From Sphingomonas_O antarctica (GTDB lineage Bacteria; Pseudomonadota; Alphaproteobacteria; Sphingomonadales; Sphingomonadaceae): a DNA stretch of 64,000 nt. Under the pieces are notes generated by a model that saw nothing but the letters and a program-made list of their open reading frames with translations, did no database searches and had not been told where the DNA came from. The stretch lies in the NCBI RefSeq assembly GCF_965137005.1, contig NZ_CBCRXM010000014.1, positions 1-64,000 of the forward strand. Direction: 5' to 3'. Numbering within the stretch: the stretch's first letter is position 1; each line of letters begins with the position of its first letter. The translations under genes were made by a program, and so were the position numbers. This document shows positions 50,803 through 57,880 of this stretch, piece after piece.

Positions 50803-51407
50803 GCGCTCTTCGTTTCCCATAACCGCCCCAGCACCTGACGCGCGAACGGGACGGTCAAGGCTCGGCGTTCGCTCAACGCCGCCGTATCGAGTGCATCCGC
50901 GAGTCGGACGATCGCAACGTGATTACGCGGCACGCGCGGCACCAGATAGCTGACGACGTCTTCCGGCAACACGATCCCGCGCCGCTCGAGCAGTCGTTGC
51001 AGCAATTGCCCGATCAATTGGTCGTCGGGATCGGCCAGCGTGACGTGCGGGGTCGCCATCAGCCGCGACCGCAGATCGGGCAAGGTGATCACCCAGTCGG
51101 TGGGCCAATGATCGGCAGTGATCAGCAGCGGCCGCCGTGTTTCCTGCGCGGCATTCCACGCGTGGAACAACTCGGTTTCGTCGACGCGTTCGCCATTTTC
51201 GATAAGTGTACCGCCGGTCCGCAAGACGAAGATGCGCCCGAGCAGACTGCGCCCCGATTTGCGCGGACCCGTCAGCACCGAGGCCGCGACGGGCCAGCGC
51301 GCATGGCTGTTGAGATGGCGCACCGCCGCCGCGTTGCTGGGCGAGACGACGAAGCCCTCGTCCTCCTCGCCCGCGGGCCAGTCGAACGGGAGCGCGTTCT
51401 GCGTCAT
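50799..51407 (-). CDS. hdaA: Regulatory inactivator of DnaA homologue HdaA
   Basis: HdaA joins the DNA polymerase sliding clamp to DnaA and speeds DnaA-ATP hydrolysis after initiation, preventing re-replication. The 202-residue product starts with a clamp-binding-like QNALPF (residues 3-8) and then one AAA+ domain. Its P-loop is TGPRKSGRSLL, with Arg in place of the usual Lys, as in E. coli Hda from memory. No DnaA-type DNA-binding domain follows. ATG 51407 overlaps the stop of the DUF2066-like gene (ATGA). The hda-DUF2066-purM-purN neighbourhood is widely conserved. Confidence 0.9.
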   Translation of the reverse strand: MTQNALPFDWPAGEEDEGFVVSPSNAAAVRHLNSHARWPVAASVLTGPRKSGRSLLGRIFVLRTGGTLIENGERVDETELFHAWNAAQETRRPLLITADHWPTDWVITLPDLRSRLMATPHVTLADPDDQLIGQLLQRLLERRGIVLPEDVVSYLVPRVPRNHVAIVRLADALDTAALSERRALTVPFARQVLGRLWETKSA

Positions 51408-52594
51408 CGCGAAATCCGCAACGAACCGCCGACGTCCTCGACCTTGAGGCCCTTGGCCACCAAAGCCGCTTGCAGCGCCGCCGCGTCGCCGTTGAAGGCA
51501 ACGCGCATCACCGACGTCCCGCCGATCGCGAGACTGGAGGTGCTCGCCGCCGTAACGCCGGGGACATTGCGTACTGCGGACTCGGTGGCGGTAATCGACG
51601 CGCTGTCAGGACTGGCGAACTGGACGCTGATGACGCTCGACCCTGCGGTGACCGGTGCAGTGCCATTATCCTCGACCGCCGGCAGGTCGGTCGCGTTGAG
51701 CAGCGAATCGTCGGGCGCGGCCGGCGCGATCAGCGACGGATCGGGCCTGAGTTCGCCCGCCGCCAGCGCTTCGGTATATAATTGGTCCATCCGCCGCACG
51801 CCTTCGTCCATCAACGCGGGGAGCGCGTCGCTCGATGCCGCGCGGAGGGTGAAGCTGCCGAGAATGCGACCGTCCGGGCCATGCTTGGCGGTAAAGACGC
51901 CGAACACCGGGCCGCCGGGGTAGCGCCGATCGAGGCGGACCTGCGGCACCAGCACATCCGCCGCGCCATATTGATCGAGGATCAGCCGCCACCAGATTCG
52001 CCCTGGCCGCTGCGCCTGGCCCGCGGTCAGCAGCAACGGGTCCGCCCCCGAGCCGCTGGAGCGGACATAATCGATGGGGCTGCCCCCGCTGCGATACCGC
52101 GCCCAGGCTTTTTGCCATTCGCTTTGCGCTTCGTATGAAATGGGTCCGCCGCCCGACCATTCGACCGGCAGCACCAGCATCGGCGCGGACCGCGAAACGC
52201 TGCCGCCGACACCGAGTAACGCCCCGGCCCGGGCGCGGTCGAACAACACGCCGAGTTTCGCGACATAACGCGTCGGCCCGACCTGTTCCTGTTCCACGAC
52301 GATACCCGCGACGAGGCCGTCGAGCACCGAGTCGGCGGGAATGCCGCCAAGCGAGCCGCCATGCGTCTTGGCCCACAGCAATTGCCAACCCTTGCGCTGG
52401 GCAATGCGCCACCCGCCGAGCCGCGCCGCGTCGGGCGATTTGCCCGACACATCGACGTCGATACCCGAAACTTCGAAGCTGCCCGACGAATCGATGGGGG
52501 GGACGCCCCGGTCACCGCCCTCGATCTGGGCCCATACGGCAACCGCGCCCGCAAGCGCGCCGAAACCGAGGAGAGGAAGGAGCGCGCGCCGCAC
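51404..52594 (-). CDS. Exported DUF2066-like protein with HMA-like C-terminal domain
   Basis: The 396-residue product (GTG 52594) has an N-terminal signal or anchor (RRALLPLLGFGALAGAVAVWA). A middle region (about 90-290: MLVLPVEW, WWRLILDQYGAADVLVPQV, ILGSFTLRAAS) has the spacing I associate with DUF2066 proteins. The last 80 residues (SSVISVQFASPDSASITATE onward, in parts) look like a heavy-metal-associated ferredoxin fold but lack the CxxC, so metal binding is unlikely. In gammaproteobacteria a DUF2066 gene also sits between hda and purM, which supports the call. The function is unknown. It is divergent from purM across 60 bases. Confidence 0.75.
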   Translation of the reverse strand: MRRALLPLLGFGALAGAVAVWAQIEGGDRGVPPIDSSGSFEVSGIDVDVSGKSPDAARLGGWRIAQRKGWQLLWAKTHGGSLGGIPADSVLDGLVAGIVVEQEQVGPTRYVAKLGVLFDRARAGALLGVGGSVSRSAPMLVLPVEWSGGGPISYEAQSEWQKAWARYRSGGSPIDYVRSSGSGADPLLLTAGQAQRPGRIWWRLILDQYGAADVLVPQVRLDRRYPGGPVFGVFTAKHGPDGRILGSFTLRAASSDALPALMDEGVRRMDQLYTEALAAGELRPDPSLIAPAAPDDSLLNATDLPAVEDNGTAPVTAGSSVISVQFASPDSASITATESAVRNVPGVTAASTSSLAIGGTSVMRVAFNGDAAALQAALVAKGLKVEDVGGSLRISR

Positions 52595-52654
52595 GTTGCG
52601 GTCTTTGGCGGGAACGCCGTGGAAATCCAAGCCGCAAGTGCCTAGGGCGTGCTC

Positions 52655-53740
52655 ATGGCGGGATATACATACGAACAGGCCGGCGTTTCTATCGCAGCGG
52701 GCAATGCCTTGGTCGAGGCAATCAAGCCGCTGGCCCGCGCCACCGCGCGACCGGGAGCCAATGCGGAATTGGGTGGCTTTGGCGGATTTTTCGACCTCAA
52801 GGCCGCGGGATATGACGACCCCCTGCTGGTCGCCGCCAATGACGGGGTCGGGACCAAGCTCAAGCTGGCGATCGAATTCGACCGGCATGATGGTGTCGGG
52901 ATCGATCTGGTCGCGATGTGCGTCAACGATCTGATCGTGCAGGGTGCGGAGCCGTTGTTCTTCCTCGATTATTTCGCCAGCGCGAAACTCGATACGGCCA
53001 TCGCGACCCTCGTCGTCGCGGGGATCGCCGAGGGTTGCCGCATCGCCGGCTGCGCGCTGATCGGGGGCGAGACCGCCGAAATGCCCGGCATGTATGCCGA
53101 TGGCGATTACGATCTGGCGGGCTTTTCGGTCGGTGCGGTCGACCGGTCGCAAGTTTTGACGGGCGACCGGGTGAGCGCAGGCGACGTCATTCTCGGCCTT
53201 GCAAGTTCGGGGGTCCATTCGAACGGTTTCTCGCTGGTGAGGCGGCTGGCCGCGGACAAGGGCTGGAAACTGAAGCGCCCTTCCCTGTTCGATCAGGACC
53301 AGATCCTGATCGATGCGTTGATGGCACCGACGCGGATTTACGTGAAGTCGCTGTTGCCGTTGATCCGCAGCGGCAAGATCGGCGCGCTGGCGCACATTAC
53401 CGGCGGCGGCTTGCTGGAAAACATTCCGCGCGCCTTACCCAAGGGGCTGCACGCCCATGTCGATGCGGATGCGTGGGTCCAGCCGCGGCTGATGGCGTTC
53501 TTGCAGGCGCAGGGCGGAATCGAGCCGGGCGAGATGGCGCGAACGTTCAATTGCGGCGTGGGCATGGCGGTCATCGTCAGGCCCGAGGAGGTCGATGCGG
53601 TGACCGAAAGCTTGGCTGCGGCGGGCGAGACGGTCGTGACATTGGGGCACATCGACGCCGGGGAGCGCGGTTGCACCGTTACCGGCAGCAGCGAAACCTG
53701 GTCCGCACGCGCGCCGTGGAGCGCCACGCACCATGGCTAA
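52655..53740 (+). CDS. purM: Phosphoribosylformylglycinamidine cyclo-ligase
   Basis: PurM closes the imidazole ring to make AIR in purine synthesis. The 361-residue product shows GGFGGFFDL, DGVGTKLKLAIE, MCVNDLIVQGAEPLFFLDY and the glycine-rich GLASSGVHSNGFSLVR. AGGG lies 8 bases before ATG 52655; a GTG at 52649 is in frame but less likely. It overlaps purN by 8 bases, the standard purM-purN coupling. Confidence 0.96.
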   Translation: MAGYTYEQAGVSIAAGNALVEAIKPLARATARPGANAELGGFGGFFDLKAAGYDDPLLVAANDGVGTKLKLAIEFDRHDGVGIDLVAMCVNDLIVQGAEPLFFLDYFASAKLDTAIATLVVAGIAEGCRIAGCALIGGETAEMPGMYADGDYDLAGFSVGAVDRSQVLTGDRVSAGDVILGLASSGVHSNGFSLVRRLAADKGWKLKRPSLFDQDQILIDALMAPTRIYVKSLLPLIRSGKIGALAHITGGGLLENIPRALPKGLHAHVDADAWVQPRLMAFLQAQGGIEPGEMARTFNCGVGMAVIVRPEEVDAVTESLAAAGETVVTLGHIDAGERGCTVTGSSETWSARAPWSATHHG

Positions 53741-54683
53741 AGCCCGGGTCGCCGTGCTGATATCGGGCACCGGCAGCAACATGGCGGCGCTGCTTTATGC
53801 GTCGCGGCGCGAAGATTGCCCTTACGAGATCGTCCTGGTGGCGTCGAACAATCCCGAGGCGCCGGGGCTGAACCTTGCCGCTGCCGAGGGTGTCGCCATT
53901 TGGTCGCACAGCCACAAGGGCCTGACCCGGCTCGCATTCGACGAATTGCTCGACGAGGCGCTGCACGATCATGACGTCGAGTTCGTTGCGCTGGCCGGAT
54001 ATATGCGCTTGCTCAGTCCCGATTTCGTCGAAAGCTGGGGCGGCCGGACACTCAACATTCACCCGTCATTGCTGCCCAAATATAAGGGGCTGCACACGCA
54101 TCAGGCGGCGTTGGCGGCGGGTGACACGGTTGCGGGCTGTTCGGTTCACGAGGTCACCGCCGAACTCGATGCGGGACCCGTCCTGGCCCAAGCCGAGGTC
54201 GCGATCTTGCCGGGCGATACGCCCGAAACGCTCGCCGCACGCGTCCTGATCGCAGAGCATCAACTCTACGCCCCGACCCTCGCCGCGTTCGTCGGGCGCG
54301 ACCGGTCGCCCGACTATCTCGTCGCGAAGGTCCGCAAAGTCGCGATAGCGATGCCCGATGCGGAGGAGACGCTGTCCCACGGCATGCCCTGCTTCGGTAT
54401 CGTCAAAGGCAAGAAGTTCGCCTGGGTCAGCGTCGATCATCATGGCGACGGCAAGACCGCGCTGCTCGTCAAGATAAGCGGCGAGGAAGAACAGGCCGCG
54501 CTGATCGAAGCCGACCCCGCGCATTATTATCGTCCGGCCTATTTCGGCGATGGCTGGGTGGGGATGCGTCTCGATCTGGGTGACACCGATTGGGACCATG
54601 TCGCCGATTGGGTCCAGCGCAGTTGGTTGAGCGTCGCGCCGAAACGGCTGACCGCGTTCCTGGACGCCGCGAACGAATTTTAG
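53733..54683 (+). CDS. purN: Fusion: GAR formyltransferase PurN + MmcQ/YjbR domain
   Basis: Residues 1 to about 195 are a complete GAR formyltransferase, which uses 10-formyl-THF to make FGAR: SGTGSNMAALL, the catalytic NIHPSLLPKYKGLHTHQ with Asn and His, and the Asp in TAELDAGPVLAQAEV. Residues about 200-312 form a second domain of the MmcQ/YjbR (DUF419) type: VRKVAIAMPDAEETLSHGMPC, in parts, FAWVSVDHHGDG, YFGDGWVGMRLD and WVQRSWLSVAPKRL. A stand-alone PurN is about 190-215 residues; this has 316 with no stop or frameshift between domains. The second domain's role is unknown. Confidence 0.93.
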   Translation: MAKARVAVLISGTGSNMAALLYASRREDCPYEIVLVASNNPEAPGLNLAAAEGVAIWSHSHKGLTRLAFDELLDEALHDHDVEFVALAGYMRLLSPDFVESWGGRTLNIHPSLLPKYKGLHTHQAALAAGDTVAGCSVHEVTAELDAGPVLAQAEVAILPGDTPETLAARVLIAEHQLYAPTLAAFVGRDRSPDYLVAKVRKVAIAMPDAEETLSHGMPCFGIVKGKKFAWVSVDHHGDGKTALLVKISGEEEQAALIEADPAHYYRPAYFGDGWVGMRLDLGDTDWDHVADWVQRSWLSVAPKRLTAFLDAANEF

Positions 54684-54692
54684 GAGATTATG

Positions 54693-55070
54693 ATGCTGAG
54701 ATTTGTGTTGCCGCTGACGATCGCTTTGGTGGCGGCACCCGTGTCCGCTCAAGACAGCATCACGGTCGAGCTCAGCAACTTCCACTTCACGCCATCGGCG
54801 CTCACCCTGCATCATGGGCAGGCGTACACGCTGCACATCGTCAACACGGCGTCGGGCGGACATGATTTCGTCGCGCCCGAATTCTTTGCGGCATCACAGA
54901 TTGCGCCCGCCGACCGCGCGAAAGTCGCGGGCGGCAAGGTGGACGTCGGCGGGGGTGAGGCCGTCGACATCCACTTCACCGCGCCGGCGCACGCCGCAAC
55001 TTACAAACTGAAATGCAGCCACTTCCTCCATGCCAGTTTCGGCATGACGGGATCGATCACGGTCGATTAG
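54693..55070 (+). CDS. Periplasmic cupredoxin-like copper protein
   Basis: The product, about 125 residues, has a signal peptide (MLRFVLPLTIALVAAPVSA, cleaved before QDS) and a single cupredoxin fold. Candidate type 1 copper ligands are His in TASGGHDFVAP and Cys, His and Met in LKCSHFLHASFGM. The CxHxxH spacing is not quite the azurin/plastocyanin CxxxH, so site geometry is uncertain. AGGAG overlaps the purN stop and is 6 bases from ATG 54693; ATG 54690 is too close. It probably serves in electron transfer or copper handling. It overlaps ndk tail-to-tail by 4 bases. Confidence 0.83.
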   Translation: MLRFVLPLTIALVAAPVSAQDSITVELSNFHFTPSALTLHHGQAYTLHIVNTASGGHDFVAPEFFAASQIAPADRAKVAGGKVDVGGGEAVDIHFTAPAHAATYKLKCSHFLHASFGMTGSITVD

Positions 55071-55489
55071 CCGACGATTTCTTCCGGCTTGAAGAAGAAG
55101 GCGATTTCGGTCGCGGCATTTTCGTCGCTGTCCGAACCGTGGACCGAATTGGCTTCGATCGACTCCGCCAATTCCTTGCGGATCGTGCCTGGTTCGGCGT
55201 TGGCGGGGTTGGTCGCGCCCATGATGTCGCGGTTGCGCTGCATGGCGTTCTCGCCTTCCAGTACCTGAACCACGACCGGACCGCTGGTCATGAAGGCGAC
55301 CAGATCGTTGAAGAACGGGCGTTCGCGGTGAACGCCGTAAAAGTCCTCGGCCTGATCCTTGGTCAGGTGAATGCGCCGGGACGCGACGACGCGCAGGCCG
55401 CCGTCTTCCAGCATCTTGGTGACCGCACCGGTCAGGTTGCGGCGGGTGGCATCGGGCTTGATGATCGAGAAAGTGCGCGTCGCGGCCAT
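55067..55489 (-). CDS. ndk: Nucleoside diphosphate kinase
   Basis: Ndk balances NTP and dNTP pools by a phospho-histidine ping-pong. The 140-residue product has the standard length, ATRTFSIIKPDA at the start, the active-site His in ANSVHGSDSDENA, and RNLTGAVTKMLEDGGLRV. ATG 55489 is chosen over an in-frame start six codons earlier. It lies downstream of the EF-hand gene on the same strand with a 73-base gap likely to hold its promoter. Confidence 0.97.
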   Translation of the reverse strand: MAATRTFSIIKPDATRRNLTGAVTKMLEDGGLRVVASRRIHLTKDQAEDFYGVHRERPFFNDLVAFMTSGPVVVQVLEGENAMQRNRDIMGATNPANAEPGTIRKELAESIEANSVHGSDSDENAATEIAFFFKPEEIVG

Positions 55490-55562
55490 GACTGGTCGAG
55501 GCTCCATGTTTAAGTTGCGGGATTGGCCGCGCCCTTAGTCGCGCCAGCCCGGCGGGGCAAGT

Positions 55563-56246
55563 TTACCGCCCGCGCATCGGGCCGTCGGCGTCTTCGGACG
55601 CGCGCAACGCACGCAGTTCGTCGAACGAAATCTCGCCGTCGTGGTTCTTGTCGGCGGCATCGAAGCGCTTGCCTTCATAAGCGAGCAGTTCCGCGAGGGT
55701 GACATTGCCGTCCGAATTGACATCGGCCTCGAGCAGAACCGTCGCGCCGAGCGGCTCGATCAATTGACCCAGTCCGCGATCATTCTTGTCGAGCGGCGGC
55801 CGGATGACCGACGCGACGCGCGGGTTTCGCCCGCCTGCCGCCTCGTCGGACAAGGCGACCGAGCCCAGCTCGGCCTGCCATGCGGCGAACTCGGCGAAAT
55901 CGATGCTGCCGTTGCTGTCCCGATCGACGTGCTGGAAACGCGCGCGGATCAGGACATCGCGTTTGGCGGCGATGCTCGCCTGCAGTTCGTCGAGCGTGAC
56001 GACATTGTCGTGATTGGTGTCGGCTTCGCGGAACATCGCGGTAACCGCCTTGTCGAACTTGTCACGCTTGACCGGATCGGGTGCGCGCATTTCGCCATGA
56101 GGCATGCCACCGCCAAAACCGCCGGGTCCGCGCCCTCCCCGGCCACCGCCGGGCGACCCGCCGCCGCCGCCGCCCGGGCCCATTTGCGCGCTGACAGCCG
56201 AGCCGATGAGGGCCGCCAACAAGATCAGTTTCGTCGCACGCGCCAT
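55563..56246 (-). CDS. Secreted four-EF-hand calcium-binding protein
   Basis: The 227-residue product has a signal peptide (MARATKLILLAALIGSAVSA) and a Gly/Pro-rich linker (about residues 22-50). Four EF-hand loops follow: DTNHDNVVTLDE, DRDSNGSIDFAE, DVNSDGNVTLAE and DKNHDGEISFDE. All keep the Asp at position 1, Gly or Asn at 6 and Glu at 12, so all should bind calcium. It is probably a periplasmic or surface calcium sensor or buffer; no partner is evident. It is transcribed leftward toward ndk and away from pepA's stop 68 bases upstream. Confidence 0.9.
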   Translation of the reverse strand: MARATKLILLAALIGSAVSAQMGPGGGGGGSPGGGRGGRGPGGFGGGMPHGEMRAPDPVKRDKFDKAVTAMFREADTNHDNVVTLDELQASIAAKRDVLIRARFQHVDRDSNGSIDFAEFAAWQAELGSVALSDEAAGGRNPRVASVIRPPLDKNDRGLGQLIEPLGATVLLEADVNSDGNVTLAELLAYEGKRFDAADKNHDGEISFDELRALRASEDADGPMRGR

Positions 56247-56314
56247 CGCTCACCACCAGCATCATTGACGTAGGCGCGGTTGCGCTTGCGGGCTTTCCAC
56301 AAGCTGAACGCGGT

Positions 56315-57760
56315 TCAGCCTTCCCAATTGTCCTTCACGAACCGATCAAGCAGGCGCACGCCATAGCCTGTCGCGCCCTTGTCCCAGGTGCGGCCGGCCT
56401 CACCGGCCCAAACCATGCCGGCAATGTCGAGATGCGCCCACTTCACGCCTTCGTCGACGAAGCGCTTGATGAATTGCGCCGCGGTGATCGAGCCGCCTTC
56501 GCGCGGGCCGATATTCTTCATGTCGGCGATCGGGCTGTCGATCAATTTGTCGTAAGTGTCGGACATCGGGAAGCGCCACAATTTCTCGCCGACTTCCCCG
56601 CCCGCCGCGATCAACTGCGTCGCCAGCGCGTCGTCGTTCGAGAAGATGCCGCCATGTTCCTTGCCCAGCGAAATGATCATCGCGCCGGTCAGCGTCGCGA
56701 GATCGACGATGGTCTGCGGCTTGAAGCGATGCTGGGTCCAGGTGATCGCGTCGGCCAGCACCAGGCGCCCTTCGGCGTCGGTGTTAAGCACTTCGATGGT
56801 CTGCCCCGACATCGAGGTCAGCACATCGCCGGGGCGGATCGCATTGCCGTCGGGCATGTTCTCGACCAGTCCGACCACGCCAACGACATTTACCTTGGCC
56901 TTGCGCGTGGCCAGCGCGACCATCGCGCCGGTGACGGCACCCGCGCCGCCCATATCCCACTTCATGTCTTCCATGCCCGGCCCGGGCTTGAGCGAGATGC
57001 CGCCGGTGTCGAAGGTCACGCCCTTGCCGACCAAGGCGAGCGGGGTTTCGTCACCGTTGCCGCCAGCCCAGCGCATCGCCATGACGCGCGACGGGCGCGA
57101 CGACCCCTGCCCGACGCCGAGCAACGAGCCCATGCCGAGCTTTTCCATCGCCGGCACGTCGAGAACCTCGATCGTGACACCGAGCGGTTCGAGCTTCGCC
57201 CTGGCGCGCTCGACGAAGGATTCGGGGTAAAGAATATTGGCGGGTTCGGCGACGAGGTTGCGCGTGAATTCGGCGCCGTCGGCGGCGGCCGATCCAGCCG
57301 CCCAGCCCGCTTCGTCACCAACGATCACGACCTCGGCCAGGCTGATCTTCTGCTTGTCCTTGAGCTTAGTGCGATAGGCGTCGTGGCGCCACCCGCGCAG
57401 GCGCGCGCCGACTGCGAACGAGGCGGCTTCATCGGCGTTCGCCTTGGTCAGGTCAGCGACGAATTTTGTTTCACCCGACGTGAGCAGGCGCGCGGTCACC
57501 GCCGCACCGGCCTTTTCAAAACCCTCAGCCGAGCCGTCGCCCGTGCCCACGATCAGCACCCGTCGTGCCGCCCCGCCCTGCGCATAAATCTGCTCGACGA
57601 CCGCGCCGGATTCGCCTTCGAATCGCGCCAGGCGCACTGCAGCCGTTACGCCCTCACCATGATCGAGCGAGGCAGTTGCGTTTTCGACTCCGTCCTTGCC
57701 CACGGGGACGACGAGCGTGCTCCAATCGGCGGGCAGGCTGGCGGCAAAACTGATCTTCAT
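56315..57760 (-). CDS. pepA: Leucyl (cytosol) aminopeptidase PepA
   Basis: PepA is a hexameric two-metal aminopeptidase of the M17 family that recycles peptides; in E. coli it also binds DNA. The 481-residue product has the metal/active-site stretch VGKGVTFDTGGISLKPG with the catalytic Lys, NTDAEGRLVLADA with Asp, Glu and Arg, and WDMGGAGAVTGAM. The N-terminal domain is divergent, as usual. Its ATG faces the lptD start across 120 bases. Confidence 0.95.
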   Translation of the reverse strand: MKISFAASLPADWSTLVVPVGKDGVENATASLDHGEGVTAAVRLARFEGESGAVVEQIYAQGGAARRVLIVGTGDGSAEGFEKAGAAVTARLLTSGETKFVADLTKANADEAASFAVGARLRGWRHDAYRTKLKDKQKISLAEVVIVGDEAGWAAGSAAADGAEFTRNLVAEPANILYPESFVERARAKLEPLGVTIEVLDVPAMEKLGMGSLLGVGQGSSRPSRVMAMRWAGGNGDETPLALVGKGVTFDTGGISLKPGPGMEDMKWDMGGAGAVTGAMVALATRKAKVNVVGVVGLVENMPDGNAIRPGDVLTSMSGQTIEVLNTDAEGRLVLADAITWTQHRFKPQTIVDLATLTGAMIISLGKEHGGIFSNDDALATQLIAAGGEVGEKLWRFPMSDTYDKLIDSPIADMKNIGPREGGSITAAQFIKRFVDEGVKWAHLDIAGMVWAGEAGRTWDKGATGYGVRLLDRFVKDNWEG

Positions 57761-57880
57761 GGCGAAACATTTTCCGATAAATTGGGGGATGGCTGTTCCC
57801 TAGGCCCGTCGCTGCCCCTCCCGCAACCGTTGCGCGTTGTCGGGCGCTGCGATAGTCGCAAGGCCTTCAAAGGGTTGGGC

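Noticed and set aside
50799..51407. Arg instead of Lys in the HdaA P-loop as a sign of an inactive ATPase
   Set aside because: E. coli Hda has the same GxGR arrangement as I recall it, so it is a family trait, not an oddity.
56432..57880. Upstream extension of the lptD frame to about 1218 codons
   Set aside because: The extension is antisense to pepA; a signal peptide appears only from GTG 57881.
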